64,000 nt of DNA, from the NCBI GenBank assembly GCA_019694135.1, contig JAIBCM010000001.1, positions 1 to 64,000 on the forward strand, written 5' to 3'. The notes beneath the pieces were generated by a model. That model saw only the letters and a list, made by a program, of their open reading frames with translations. It was not told the DNA's origin and ran no database searches. Positions 1-8,993 of the stretch are shown piece by piece (the stretch's first letter is position 1; each line of letters opens with the position of its first letter). The stretch is from Verrucomicrobiia bacterium. Lineage in GTDB: Bacteria > Verrucomicrobiota > Verrucomicrobiia > JADLBR01 > JAIBCM01. The translations under genes and the position numbers were made by a program.

Positions 1-106
1 CACTCGCTATAAACAAAATAGAAATAATTAACAGCGACCATTTTTTAACTAATGCGTATGATTTAATCTTATTTAAGTAAAAATAGCTTTGCTTTAACAT
101 AGACAT
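1..106 (-). CDS. N-terminal fragment of a membrane or exported protein
   Basis: An open frame on the minus strand runs off the left edge of the window. It starts at the ATG at 104-106, or at a second in-frame ATG at 98-100. The 35 visible residues begin MSMLKQSYFYLNKI. A lysine-rich stretch is followed by a hydrophobic segment (WSLLIISILFIAS), which looks like a signal anchor or signal peptide. It lies just downstream of the tRNA-Ser on the same strand. Nothing in the fragment identifies a family. Its reality rests only on the plausible start and the open frame. Confidence 0.45.
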   Translation of the reverse strand, partial: MSMLKQSYFYLNKIKSYALVKKWSLLIISILFIAS

Positions 107-122
107 AAAATTTATTAAATGA

Positions 123-212
123 CGGTGAGAGAGGGATTCGAACCCTCGGTCCCGCTTTACACAGGACGGCGGTTTAGCAAACCGCTGCTTTCGACCACTC
201 AGCCATCTCACC
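123..212 (-). tRNA. tRNA-Ser (anticodon GCT)
   Basis: Read on the minus strand, the sequence folds as a class II tRNA. The acceptor stem GGTGAGA pairs with TCTCACC, followed by discriminator G. The D arm is GGCTGAGTGGTCGAAAGC. The anticodon stem GCGGT/ACCGC carries the loop TTGCTAA, giving anticodon GCT, which reads AGC and AGU serine codons. A long variable arm (CCTGTGTAAAGCGGG) and the T arm GAGGGTTCGAATCCCTC complete it. The 90-base length and long variable arm are typical of tRNA-Ser. CCA is not encoded. Short reading frames overlapping it on either strand are artefacts. Confidence 0.97.
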
Positions 213-300
213 CACAGATAATTGGTAGTTTAAGCGGCTTTTTCGCCAGGCGCAAGAAGGTAATCTTGATTGAATCAAAATTTCGCCTAGACCAAGTATT

Positions 301-1677
301 ATGCCAGTAACTGCTGTTCTCGATCGCCCGCAAGTGGGCATGATTTCCCTGGGTTGCGCCAAAAATTTGGTGGACGCCGAGATCATGCTAGGCTGCTTGC
401 AAAAGGAAGGTTACCCCATCACCAATGAAGCCGAGAAAGCGGATATTTTAATTGTTAACACGTGCAGTTTCATCGAAAGCGCTAAAGAAGAAAGCATTGA
501 AGCCATTCTTGAGGCAAACCGTTACAAAGGATTGCGCAAAAGCGGTCATTCGCAAAAACTTATTGTTGCTGGTTGCATGGCTCAACGTTTTAGCAAAGAG
601 TTGCCGGAAGCCTTGCCAGAAGTGGATGCTTTTATTGGACTAGACCAAATCAAAGATATTACCTCAATCGTCGACCAAGTCTGGCAAGAGTCGGGAGAAA
701 AAAATTATGTCACACCACGACCACGTTATATTCCTGATTTTGACACGCCACGACTTCGCTTAACACCCAATCATTACGCTTACATAAAAATTGCCGAGGG
801 CTGCAATCATCCCTGCTCTTTTTGTATCATTCCTCAAATGCGAGGACGTCACCGCAGTCGCACTGTGGAATCCATCGTCGCTGAAGCGCGCGCTTTAATT
901 CACAGTGGCGTTAAGGAATTAATTCTCATTTCCCAGGACACCACTTATTTTGGCATGGACTCATGGGAGCAACGCGCCACTCCCAGACAACAAGTTGATT
1001 CGTCACGCGGTCAAAGCCTGATTCATCTGTTGCGCGAATTGAACGCCATTGAAGGCGATTTTTGGATTCGACTTCTTTACACCCATCCCGCGCATTGGAG
1101 CCAGGAATTAATGGAAACGATTGCTGCTTGTGAAAAAATTGCGCGCTATATCGATATTCCACTGCAACACATTCATGAAAAAATGCTGCAACTGATGCGA
1201 CGCGAAACTTCAGAGCAACACATTCGCGATTTGATTGTTCAAATGAGAAAAATCATCCCCGACATCGCTATTCGAACCACATTTATTGTTGGTTTTCCTG
1301 GAGAAACCGAAAACCATTTTCAACATCTCCTCAATTTCATTGAAGAGACCCATTTTGAAAGACTTGGCATTTTTACTTATTCCCTGGAAGAGGGCACACG
1401 CGCCTATCAATTTCCTGATCATCTCTCGGCAGAAATCAAGCAAGAGCGATTTCATCAAGCCATGAAACTTCAAAAAAAATTAGCTCGAAAAATTCAACAA
1501 AGTCGCATTGGCACGCGACAAAAAATTCTCGTGGATACACCCGGTTTGGGTCGCACCCAGGCCGATGCTCCAGAAATTGATGGCAAGGTATTTTGCGATA
1601 AAAATTTAGCGCCTGGCCAATTTGCTGAAGTTCTTATAAAAGAAGCAACCGACTATGATTTAATCGCCCAAGCATGA
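301..1677 (+). CDS. rimO: ribosomal protein S12 methylthiotransferase RimO
   Basis: This radical SAM enzyme adds a methylthio group to the conserved aspartate of ribosomal protein S12. The N-terminal UPF0004 domain starts with ISLGCAKNLVDAE, with Cys19. Further cluster cysteines sit in VNTCSF (about residue 52) and VAGCMAQ (about 91). The radical SAM motif CNHPCSFC is near residues 167-174. The last 70 or so residues fit a TRAM domain. The length of 458 aa is normal. The start at 301 keeps the usual short lead before SLGC; no strong ribosome binding site is visible. Its stop overlaps the pgsA start by four bases (ATGA), which suggests translational coupling. Confidence 0.96.
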   Translation: MPVTAVLDRPQVGMISLGCAKNLVDAEIMLGCLQKEGYPITNEAEKADILIVNTCSFIESAKEESIEAILEANRYKGLRKSGHSQKLIVAGCMAQRFSKELPEALPEVDAFIGLDQIKDITSIVDQVWQESGEKNYVTPRPRYIPDFDTPRLRLTPNHYAYIKIAEGCNHPCSFCIIPQMRGRHRSRTVESIVAEARALIHSGVKELILISQDTTYFGMDSWEQRATPRQQVDSSRGQSLIHLLRELNAIEGDFWIRLLYTHPAHWSQELMETIAACEKIARYIDIPLQHIHEKMLQLMRRETSEQHIRDLIVQMRKIIPDIAIRTTFIVGFPGETENHFQHLLNFIEETHFERLGIFTYSLEEGTRAYQFPDHLSAEIKQERFHQAMKLQKKLARKIQQSRIGTRQKILVDTPGLGRTQADAPEIDGKVFCDKNLAPGQFAEVLIKEATDYDLIAQA

Positions 1678-2297
1678 ACATCCCCAATCAAATTACCATT
1701 GCGCGATTAATTCTCACGCTACTTTTTGTAGTGGCCATTTCTTATGAATCTAGCTTTCAAGCCATCATTACCTTTAGTATTTTTGTCATTGCAAGCCTAA
1801 CCGATTGGCTAGATGGTTATCTCGCTAGAAAATGGAATCAAACCACCGATCTGGGAAAATTGTTGGATCCTCTAGCAGATAAAATTCTTGTCACTTCCGC
1901 CCTCTTTTTTCTTGTTTACGTCGATATGGTTCCCGTCTGGATGGCTATTCTTATGGTGTCTCGAGAATTTCTAATCACTGGTTTGCGACTTATCGCTACC
2001 GCCAAGGGCGTCGTTTTAGCAGCAGAACGCACCGGTAAACATAAAACGATTTCTCAAATCGTTGCCATTCTCCTGGCTTTGGCTTATCTAGCTGTAGAAG
2101 AAATTCAATTTCAATTAGGCGATAAAACTTTTCTTCCTGAAAAAATCGTTAGCAACCTTGATTTTTTGATCACGCTTAGTTTTTGGATTGCCACACTACT
2201 TACCATAGCTTCGGGTTTTCTTTATTTTCAAAAAAATCGCCATTTTCTTACCGAAAATTTTATTACTTCGACTTCGAAAAAAACTTTTCACTCCTAG
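1674..2297 (+). CDS. pgsA: CDP-diacylglycerol-glycerol-3-phosphate 3-phosphatidyltransferase
   Basis: The enzyme makes phosphatidylglycerophosphate, the precursor of phosphatidylglycerol and cardiolipin, at the inner membrane. The CDP-alcohol phosphatidyltransferase signature DGX2ARX8GX3DX3D is intact around residues 47-70 (DGYLAR, then GKLLDPLADK). Four or more hydrophobic segments follow the family pattern, and 207 aa is close to the usual length. It overlaps rimO by four bases and is probably cotranscribed with it. The closest alternative is a phosphatidylserine synthase of the same superfamily, but the N-terminal NIPNQITIARL is typical of PgsA. Confidence 0.94.
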   Translation: MNIPNQITIARLILTLLFVVAISYESSFQAIITFSIFVIASLTDWLDGYLARKWNQTTDLGKLLDPLADKILVTSALFFLVYVDMVPVWMAILMVSREFLITGLRLIATAKGVVLAAERTGKHKTISQIVAILLALAYLAVEEIQFQLGDKTFLPEKIVSNLDFLITLSFWIATLLTIASGFLYFQKNRHFLTENFITSTSKKTFHS

Positions 2298-2342
2298 AAT
2301 TCTAACTTGCAAAACTTAGTCTAAATCTCAAATTGACATCTC

Positions 2343-5183
2343 ATGAAATCATTACCCGAAACTTTAACAACTTTTGATCTTGGCAACAATAAAAATGGCC
2401 ATTTTTATTCTCTTCCTGCATTGGAAAAAGCCGGCATTGGACCCATCTCTCGTTTGCCCATTTCCATTCGAATTGTTTTGGAATCGGTTTTACGTCATTG
2501 CGATGGAGAAAAAATAACTGCAAAAGATGTCACAACCTTGGCGAATTGGCAGCCAGGCGCTGAACGTGTTGATGAAATTCCCTTTACCGTAGCGCGCATT
2601 ATTCTTCAAGATTTCACTGGAGTTCCGTTGCTAGTGGATCTCGCAGCGATGCGCGACGCTGTTGCGCGACTCAAACAAGATCCCAAACTCATTGAACCCT
2701 TAGTGCCTGTAGACTTAGTCGTCGACCACTCTGTTCAAGTCGATTTTGCTGGCGAGCCTCGAGCCTTTCAATTGAATTTGGATTACGAATTTAAACGTAA
2801 CCGCGAACGTTATCAGTTCCTCAAATGGGGAATGCAAGCGTTTGAAACTTTCAAGGTAGTTCCCCCAGGCATTGGCATTGTTCACCAGGTTAATTTGGAA
2901 TATCTCGCTAAAGGCGTGATTGTTAAAGAGTGCGAGATTTCAGGAAAAAAAATTCAAATCTATTATCCCGACACACTCGTCGGCACCGATTCGCACACCA
3001 CGATGATTAATGGTCTCGGCATTGTCGGATGGGGCGTTGGTGGCATTGAAGCCGAAGCGGGAATGCTCGGTCAACCCGTTTACTTTTTAACGCCTGATGT
3101 AGTGGGCGTGCATCTCACTGGCACACTAAAAGAAGGTGTTACAGCTACCGACTTAGCGCTAACTATCACTCAACTTTTGCGTCAAACTAAAGTCGTCGGA
3201 AAATTTGTGGAATTTTTCGGTCCTGGCGCCGAAGCGTTACCTGTTGTCGATCGCGCCACTATTGCCAACATGGCTCCGGAATATGGCGCAACGATGGGAT
3301 TTTTCCCGATTGACACCGAATGCGTAAATTATTTGCGCGCCACAGGTCGCAGTGAAGAACATTGTAAACTTTACGAAAATTATTATCGCGCTCAGGGATT
3401 ATGGGGCGTTCCTAAAAAAGGTGAAATTGACTACTCTCAAGTTGTTGAATTGGATCTCAACACAGTAACCCCTAGCGTCGCCGGCCCCAAACGGCCTCAA
3501 GATCGTATTCAACTTAACAATCTTAAAAATAAATTTGTCGAACTCTTCAGTAAACCCGTTTCAGAAAGTGGCTATGCCAAGTCGCTAGATGAATTAAACA
3601 AGCGCGTAAAAATTAATAATCATCACCGACCCCATGTGGAACCTCTTCAGGATTACGGCATGCGAAAAGAACGAGTTTCACCCAGTGAAAGTGAAATGCG
3701 TGATCAACACCCTGCGCCAGATTCCGTTGCCAATGTAAATCCTGAACTTCATGCTGAAATCGGTCATGGCAGCGTTCTCATTGCCGCCATTACCAGTTGC
3801 ACCAACACTTCCAATCCCAGTGTGATGTTAGCTGCTGGTTTGTTAGCGAAAAAAGCGGTGGAACGCGGTTTAAAAGTTTCTCCCACTATTAAAACATCCC
3901 TAGCGCCAGGTTCGCGCGTGGTCAGTGAATATTTTGCTCAAACCGGCTTGCAAACTTATCTGGACCAACTTGGTTTCAATCTCGTAGGCTATGGTTGCAC
4001 GACTTGCATCGGTAACAGCGGCCCGCTAGAAAGTCATATTGAAGAAGCTGTTCTCAAAAATGATCTCGTTGCAGCATCGGTGCTTTCGGGCAATCGCAAC
4101 TTTGAAGCGCGCGTGCATCAAAGTATCAAAGCCAACTTTCTCATGTCGCCACCGTTAGTTGTGGCTTTCGCTCTGGCAGGCAGGGTTGACCTTGATCTGA
4201 GTCAAGAACCTCTCGGAACTGATAAAGAAGGAAAATCCGTTTACTTGAAAGATATCTGGCCTAGTCAACAAGAAGTTCGTGACACTTTGCGCACTGCATT
4301 AAAAGCAGAAATGTTTCAAAAATTATATCGCGATTTTGCTGATCAAAATCCGAAATGGAACGAAATTCCTTCTTCGACTGGCGCAATCTATGAATGGAAT
4401 AAAGAATCCACTTACATTCACAATCCTCCTTTCTTTGAAAATTTTTCTTTAGATTACCCGCCCATTCAGGAAATCAAACAAGCGCGAGCCTTGGGAATTT
4501 TCGCTGACAGCATCACCACGGACCATATTTCGCCAGCCGGTGCAATCAAAAAAACTTCGCCTGCTGGACTTTTCCTTCAAGATCACGGTGTCAAAGCTGA
4601 AGACTTTAATAGCTATGGCTCACGACGTGGTAATGATCTCGTTATGACTCGAGGAACCTTTGCCAATGTGCGCATTAAAAATCTAATGCTCAACGGCGAA
4701 GAGGGCGGCAACACCTTGCTTCAACCTAATGGCGAAAAAATGTCCATCTTCGACGCTGCCATGCAATATAAAAAACAAGATATTCCGTTGGTCGTAATCG
4801 CAGGTCAGGAATATGGCACCGGCTCTTCACGCGACTGGGCAGCCAAGGGAACCGCTTTGCTCGGTGTCAAAGCAGTCATTGCGCAAAGCTATGAACGCAT
4901 CCATCGTTCAAACCTCGTAGGCATGGGCGTGCTTCCGCTTCAATTTTTAGAGGGAACCAATGCCGCCACTCTTCAACTCGATGGCACTGAAATTTATGAT
5001 ATCGTAGGTTTAGATCAAAATTTAAAACCTCAACAAAATCTTACCCTTCGCATCACGCGAAAAAACGGAACTATCGCTGAAGTCCCGGTTAAATGCCGCA
5101 TCGATACTCCTATTGAAATTGATTATTATCAGCATGGCGGCATATTGTCTTACGTCTTAAGACAACTTTTAAAGAAAGGATAA
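2343..5183 (+). CDS. acnA: aconitate hydratase A
   Basis: This 4Fe-4S enzyme of the TCA cycle interconverts citrate and isocitrate. At 946 aa it matches the AcnA/IRP1 type, with the swivel domain at the C terminus. The substrate motif [14 protein letters not shown] is near residue 218. Cluster cysteines are seen in SCTNTSNPS and in [14 protein letters not shown]. The swivel-domain motifs YGSRRGND and [13 protein letters not shown] are present. It lies 45 bases downstream of pgsA on the same strand. The N-terminal sequence through MKSLPETL fits the family start. No frameshift or missing key residue was noticed. Confidence 0.97.
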   Translation: MKSLPETLTTFDLGNNKNGHFYSLPALEKAGIGPISRLPISIRIVLESVLRHCDGEKITAKDVTTLANWQPGAERVDEIPFTVARIILQDFTGVPLLVDLAAMRDAVARLKQDPKLIEPLVPVDLVVDHSVQVDFAGEPRAFQLNLDYEFKRNRERYQFLKWGMQAFETFKVVPPGIGIVHQVNLEYLAKGVIVKECEISGKKIQIYYPDTLVGTDSHTTMINGLGIVGWGVGGIEAEAGMLGQPVYFLTPDVVGVHLTGTLKEGVTATDLALTITQLLRQTKVVGKFVEFFGPGAEALPVVDRATIANMAPEYGATMGFFPIDTECVNYLRATGRSEEHCKLYENYYRAQGLWGVPKKGEIDYSQVVELDLNTVTPSVAGPKRPQDRIQLNNLKNKFVELFSKPVSESGYAKSLDELNKRVKINNHHRPHVEPLQDYGMRKERVSPSESEMRDQHPAPDSVANVNPELHAEIGHGSVLIAAITSCTNTSNPSVMLAAGLLAKKAVERGLKVSPTIKTSLAPGSRVVSEYFAQTGLQTYLDQLGFNLVGYGCTTCIGNSGPLESHIEEAVLKNDLVAASVLSGNRNFEARVHQSIKANFLMSPPLVVAFALAGRVDLDLSQEPLGTDKEGKSVYLKDIWPSQQEVRDTLRTALKAEMFQKLYRDFADQNPKWNEIPSSTGAIYEWNKESTYIHNPPFFENFSLDYPPIQEIKQARALGIFADSITTDHISPAGAIKKTSPAGLFLQDHGVKAEDFNSYGSRRGNDLVMTRGTFANVRIKNLMLNGEEGGNTLLQPNGEKMSIFDAAMQYKKQDIPLVVIAGQEYGTGSSRDWAAKGTALLGVKAVIAQSYERIHRSNLVGMGVLPLQFLEGTNAATLQLDGTEIYDIVGLDQNLKPQQNLTLRITRKNGTIAEVPVKCRIDTPIEIDYYQHGGILSYVLRQLLKKG

Positions 5184-5187
5184 TCTT

Positions 5188-5346
5188 ATGTTAAGTTATG
5201 CGCTAATTTTTTTAATCGTCGCCATCATTGCTGGCGTTTTAGGTTTTGGATTTATCGCTGGCACCGCAGCTTGGATTGCCAAAGTGCTTTTTATTATTTT
5301 CCTTATTCTTTTTATCCTTTCCTTAATTCGTGGAAGGCGACCTTAA
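5188..5346 (+). CDS. DUF1328 (YtjA/UPF0391) small membrane protein
   Basis: This 52-residue frame starts four bases after the acnA stop, with AAAGGA about ten bases upstream as a ribosome binding site. It encodes two hydrophobic helices separated by a short turn, and ends in RGRRP. The pattern [20 protein letters not shown] and the GTAAW turn match the DUF1328 family of tiny inner-membrane proteins, usually 50-60 aa. The function of that family is not established. It is probably the last gene of the rimO-pgsA-acnA run. Confidence 0.85.
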   Translation: MLSYALIFLIVAIIAGVLGFGFIAGTAAWIAKVLFIIFLILFILSLIRGRRP

Positions 5347-5378
5347 AAAAGCGCAAAACACAAGCTGCTCTTAACTAT

Positions 5379-6176
5379 TTAATAAGCCATCCCAGGCCCA
5401 CCGGCTTTTACAAAATCTTCTGCATAGCTCCAAGCATTTTGCACTGCCGGTTTTTTCACTATTTCATCTCCTAATTTATTCGCTTTAGTTGTCAAACAAG
5501 AAAAAATATCACTTCTTTTAACTCCATCCGCAGGATCAATTAAACAGCCGACTATCATGTCAGCCGGACCTGCAACAACATCCAGCATATCTAAAGCAGA
5601 CCAAGCCAAATCGGCCGAAGTAACTTCTCCTTTTTCTCCACCCGTCATAGCAAAAGGAAAAACTAAAGAATGATGAGAACCCTTTCGAACAATTCCCATC
5701 TCATACTCAAAGTTTTTCAACGCAAGTTTATGCTCTGATAATTTTTGTTTGAAATCATCTACCCAAGTGGTGGTTTTATGAATTTCTGCATCAGCTATAG
5801 TAACAGCCTCAGTATTACCTTCACTCAAAGCTTGCTTACGGATTTGTTTTAAATCACGGATATAATCGTTCAATCCTTTAATTAATCCTTCTTGTTCTTT
5901 AATAGCAGCTCTTAGTGCCTGCCGATCCTCTCGCGTCTCAAATCTCACCTCTGCTACAATGTCTCGATCCGTTGTCTTTCGCCTGACTATCACGGCTTCA
6001 AGATCGGGACCTAATACCTTAACCTCCGGAGATAATTTTCCTATCTCTTTTGCAATATCACGAAGTGCTAATTCATTTCCTACCCATAGTTCGCTAAAAT
6101 TTCCAGCATGTGTCATGCTTTTTTTGCCTAAAATACCAATTTCTTCCAAAAGAGTTTTAACAAGCTTTTTAATCAT
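5379..6176 (-). CDS. coiled-coil protein, distant relative of the 56-61 kb cluster
   Basis: I do not recognise a named family. The 265-residue protein begins with a short basic amphipathic stretch (MIKKLVKTLLEE). A charged helical region at about residues 70-165 is rich in K, E, Q and L and looks like a coiled coil. After it comes a hydrophobic segment beginning TSADLAWSALDML. The C terminus contains NAWSYAEDF. Both features resemble the four proteins at 55.9-61.0 kb: SATDVAWEVAG occurs in the 59883-61013 product, and VW-x-x-A near the C terminus in all four. There is no signal peptide. It is convergent with the DUF1328 gene. Homology to the cluster is my inference from these short matches. 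Confidence 0.75.
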   Translation of the reverse strand: MIKKLVKTLLEEIGILGKKSMTHAGNFSELWVGNELALRDIAKEIGKLSPEVKVLGPDLEAVIVRRKTTDRDIVAEVRFETREDRQALRAAIKEQEGLIKGLNDYIRDLKQIRKQALSEGNTEAVTIADAEIHKTTTWVDDFKQKLSEHKLALKNFEYEMGIVRKGSHHSLVFPFAMTGGEKGEVTSADLAWSALDMLDVVAGPADMIVGCLIDPADGVKRSDIFSCLTTKANKLGDEIVKKPAVQNAWSYAEDFVKAGGPGMAY

Positions 6177-6233
6177 ATTACTTTTTTATAGTTTCATTAA
6201 AAAAATAACACCAATAATACAAATTAAAACCTT

Positions 6234-6270
6234 AAAAAGCGCGAGGCGCTTTACTTTCGCAAAGCGCCTC
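6234..6270 (-). terminator. intrinsic terminator of rnpB
   Basis: A perfect 10-base inverted repeat (GAGGCGCTTT at 6243-6252 and AAAGCGCCTC at 6261-6270) encloses an 8-base loop. On the minus strand it follows the 3' end of rnpB by about ten bases, and a run of T follows it (A5 on the plus strand, 6234-6238). Position, stem and T-run fit rho-independent termination of the RNase P RNA. Confidence 0.8.
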
Positions 6271-6279
6271 ACTTTCGCT

Positions 6280-6701
6280 TGAGGGCCGTAAGCCGAATTC
6301 TGTTCACTTTATCCCGCCGAGGCGGGACAAAGGGACAACCATTTCTCTTTCCACAAAAATTAATTTGTGAAATCCCGCCGCGGCGGGATGCGGCTAGTAC
6401 CCGAGGCTGATCCGGCAACTGCCGGACCGCGCGAACCACGCATGGCCTCTGTTCTGCCTTGCACCGCGTGAGGTTTTTCTAGCTTCCACTCTCGCAAGAT
6501 GGAACGGTGGGCTCTTACCCCGCCTTTTCACCCTTATCCGGCAGCTGCCGGACGGTTTATTTTCTGTAACACTTTCTGTCATTGGGATCTTTCGAAACCC
6601 AATGCCTCCCTTTTCAAGGAGCACGCTGTTCTATGGTGTTCGGACTTTCCTCTCCCTAGTCCCACCGTGGTAGGAACAAGGCAGCGATTGTCACACCCTC
6701 A
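6280..6701 (-). ncRNA. rnpB: RNase P RNA (bacterial type A)
   Basis: On the minus strand the sequence carries the conserved P4 5' strand GAGGAAAGTCCGAACACC near the start. ACAGAATTCGGCTTACGGCC, the P4 3' strand region, lies close to the end. The termini TGAGGG and CCCTCA can pair as P1. The length of about 422 nt is within the usual range. This RNA is the catalytic subunit that trims tRNA 5' ends. Four GC-rich palindromes sit inside it (6312-6327, 6373-6388, 6411-6426, 6537-6552) and probably form or cap peripheral helices. A promoter and a terminator flank it, so it is its own transcription unit. The exact ends are estimated from the P1 pairing. Confidence 0.93.
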
Positions 6702-6707
6702 TTTTTG

Positions 6708-6735
6708 ATTATAGCATAAAAAGATAAGCTGTAAA
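6708..6735 (-). promoter_or_regulatory. sigma70-type promoter of rnpB
   Basis: On the minus strand, TTTACA (6730-6735) and TATAAT (6708-6713) are separated by 16 bases. The -10 box is perfect and would place the start near 6701, exactly where P1 pairing predicts the 5' end of rnpB. Confidence 0.75.
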
Positions 6736-6759
6736 TTTTGTAAAATCGTTTAAAGCTAA

Positions 6760-7563
6760 ATGATGCGTTTTGACTATCACATGCACACACCGCTTTGTCA
6801 GCATGCCAAAGGCAGTCCCGTAGATTATGCCAAAGCCGCAAAAGCGTCAGGATTAAAAGAAATCGGTTTTTCCGATCATTGCCCCATGCCAACACAATAT
6901 GACGACTGGCGAATGGCGCCTCACGAATTTCCCGATTATCTGGACCTCGTGGAAGAAGCTCGCCAAGCAGTTCCCGAACTCAATATTCGATTGGGCTTGG
7001 AAGCCGATTATATTGCGGGTTTCGAAAATCATATTCGCGAGTTAAGAAAACAAGCGGCTTTTGATTATTTTATTGGTTCCGTCCATTACATCAGTCCCGA
7101 CTGGGATTTGGATAATCCCACCAAACTAGAAAAATGGAAGGATCAGCCTTACGAAGTGAGCTGGAAACAATATTACCGTTGCATCACGGAATCGGCGCAA
7201 AGTGGTCTATTTGACATCATTGGTCACCCCGATTTATGCAAAAAATTCTGTCACATTCCGCCCGGCGATTTAACTCCTTACTATTTGCCAGCGCTCGAAG
7301 CGATTGCTGACAATAAACTTTGCATCGAAATTAACACTTCGGGACGTCACAAGCCCATTGAAGAAGCTTATCCCAGTGTTCGGTTTCTTGAGTTGGCGTT
7401 TGAAAGAGATATCCCGATTGTGATCTCTTCCGATGCGCACAACCCCGAAGAGGTAGGACGCGATTTCGATTGGGCCAAACAGTTTGCCTGGGATGTTGGC
7501 TACCGTTTTGTGCAACAGTTTCGAGAAGGAAAACGGCTCCCTGTCCCACTTTCAGAATTTTAA
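6760..7563 (+). CDS. hisK: PHP-family histidinol-phosphatase
   Basis: This PHP-domain phosphoesterase probably removes phosphate from L-histidinol phosphate in histidine synthesis. Metal-binding motifs occur in family order: DYHMHTPLCQHA (residues 5-16), FSDHC, GLEADYI, GSVHYI, DIIGHPDL and SSDAHNPEEVG. The length of 267 aa is typical. The start is ATGATG, so residue 1 or 2 could be used. No other his genes are nearby, so the substrate is inferred from family likeness alone and a related PHP phosphatase is possible. The stop codon shares TTAA with the stop of the convergent ispD. Confidence 0.82.
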   Translation: MMRFDYHMHTPLCQHAKGSPVDYAKAAKASGLKEIGFSDHCPMPTQYDDWRMAPHEFPDYLDLVEEARQAVPELNIRLGLEADYIAGFENHIRELRKQAAFDYFIGSVHYISPDWDLDNPTKLEKWKDQPYEVSWKQYYRCITESAQSGLFDIIGHPDLCKKFCHIPPGDLTPYYLPALEAIADNKLCIEINTSGRHKPIEEAYPSVRFLELAFERDIPIVISSDAHNPEEVGRDFDWAKQFAWDVGYRFVQQFREGKRLPVPLSEF

Positions 7564-8240
7564 TAGGTGGAACGCGACTGTAAAATGCCTTCCGCCACGA
7601 TCAAATCCTGCGGTCGAGTCATTTTTAAATTAGGCTCGTCGCATAATACGACTTGCACCGATTTTCCCATTCTTTCTACCACGGCTGTGTCATCGGTCAA
7701 AATCTCCTGGGTCGCCATTAACTTTTGATAAGCCTCTCGAATTAAAGAAGCATGAAAAATTTGAGGTGTCTGCACAGCAACCAAACAATCTCGATCTAAA
7801 GTTTTTGTAACAAAACCCTTTTCATCGACTTCTTTAATCGTATCGGCCAACGCTGAGCCACAAACTGCTGCTCCCGTTTTTTGTGCCGCATCGACAACAG
7901 CATCAACAATTTTCCGAGTAATCAAAGGTCGCGCAGCATCGTGAATTAAAACCAAATCATTACTAGGATTCGCTGCTTGCAATCCATTCCAAACGGAATG
8001 TTGCCGTTCTTTACCGCCTTCAATCCATTGTTTTACTTTAGTAATAGTTTCAGGAAGATGATTTTGAAATAACGTTTTCGCTTCTGAGCGCGTTACCATG
8101 ATAATTTCAGTGATCAGGGGATGAGCCTCAAAAATTTCCAAACAATAAAAAAAAACCGGTTTACCACAAAGCGGAAGAAATAATTTATCCTTACCCATGC
8201 GACGACTGCTGCCCGCAGCAACTACCACAGCAGAAATCAT
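7560..8240 (-). CDS. ispD: 2-C-methyl-D-erythritol 4-phosphate cytidylyltransferase
   Basis: The enzyme couples MEP to CTP in the non-mevalonate isoprenoid pathway. The nucleotide-binding loop AAGSSRRMGKDK is at residues 8-19. The family motif VLIHDAARPLI is near residue 96, and the substrate-binding ILTDDTAVVE is near residue 180. The length of 226 aa is normal. It lies two bases after the MCE gene and seems to be the last gene of the mla run. The grouping with the mla genes looks positional only. Confidence 0.95.
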   Translation of the reverse strand: MISAVVVAAGSSRRMGKDKLFLPLCGKPVFFYCLEIFEAHPLITEIIMVTRSEAKTLFQNHLPETITKVKQWIEGGKERQHSVWNGLQAANPSNDLVLIHDAARPLITRKIVDAVVDAAQKTGAAVCGSALADTIKEVDEKGFVTKTLDRDCLVAVQTPQIFHASLIREAYQKLMATQEILTDDTAVVERMGKSVQVVLCDEPNLKMTRPQDLIVAEGILQSRSTY

Positions 8241-8242
8241 AA

Positions 8243-8989
8243 CTAATGTCTCGCTTTGTCCTCTTCTTGAGATGCCACATCTTTATACCATAAAATGCCG
8301 CGGGTTCGAAGATTATAGATAAAATCGCGTAAATCCTGTGCCATTCTTTTATCAGTTAAAACTTTTGCAAGTAATCCCTGTCCCTTTTCCGCTTGCGCCA
8401 ATAAATTATCCGTGCGATTTAAAACGGAATTCAATTTCGACACAGCATTTTTTAAATTATCTTTAGTAGCATCATCTAAAATTTCTTCGTCTACCTTCAC
8501 CAAAATTTGATTCAAACGGTTCAAAGCTTCTTGCGATTTTTGGATTACTGGTCGGGCATCACTTGTCAAATCCCCAATACCCGTCGTGCGCGAACCCTCG
8601 GTAGTTTCGTTAGCTTTAATAAAGGAAGCCTTGGCATCGCTATTCGGCTGCACTTCCACATAGCGATCCCCTAACAAACCCGATTCACGAATAACAAACT
8701 TGGAACCTTCACGAATTTGATATTCTTTTCCCAACCCAATCTGAATCAAAGCCCGATCGCCTCCCTCACCCAGTGAAGGCGATGACACCACTTTGCCAAT
8801 GTGTACGCCCGACATCAAAACTTTAGATCCTTTAATAATTCCGCTTGCGCTGGGAAAAGCCACAGTAATCCGATAATCATCATGCACCGAACTTTGCTCC
8901 ACACCCACAATGAGAACTAAAGTCGCAGCTGTCACTAGTCCGACGAGAACAAAAATCCCAACAACAATTTCAATACCCCGTTTTTCCAT
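8243..8989 (-). CDS. mlaD: MlaD-like MCE-domain substrate-binding protein
   Basis: This is an inner-membrane-anchored periplasmic protein expected to bind phospholipid as an MCE ring in an Mla-type transporter. One transmembrane helix lies at about residues 8-28. An MCE domain follows (YRITVAFPSASGIIKGSKV, then GVHIGKV). The C-terminal half (about residues 140-215) is helical and fits the tunnel-forming helices of MCE proteins. The gene lies four bases after mlaF and completes an E-F-D operon. No mlaC or mlaB homologue is adjacent. Confidence 0.9.
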   Translation of the reverse strand: MEKRGIEIVVGIFVLVGLVTAATLVLIVGVEQSSVHDDYRITVAFPSASGIIKGSKVLMSGVHIGKVVSSPSLGEGGDRALIQIGLGKEYQIREGSKFVIRESGLLGDRYVEVQPNSDAKASFIKANETTEGSRTTGIGDLTSDARPVIQKSQEALNRLNQILVKVDEEILDDATKDNLKNAVSKLNSVLNRTDNLLAQAEKGQGLLAKVLTDKRMAQDLRDFIYNLRTRGILWYKDVASQEEDKARH

Positions 8990-8993
8990 AATT

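Noticed and set aside
119-386. Short reading frames on both strands over the tRNA-Ser
   Set aside because: They translate tRNA sequence (for example MAEWSKAAVC). The tRNA fold explains the region.
6394-6708. 76- and 69-codon frames on both strands over the rnpB region
   Set aside because: The RNase P RNA motifs explain this stretch; the frames have no protein features.
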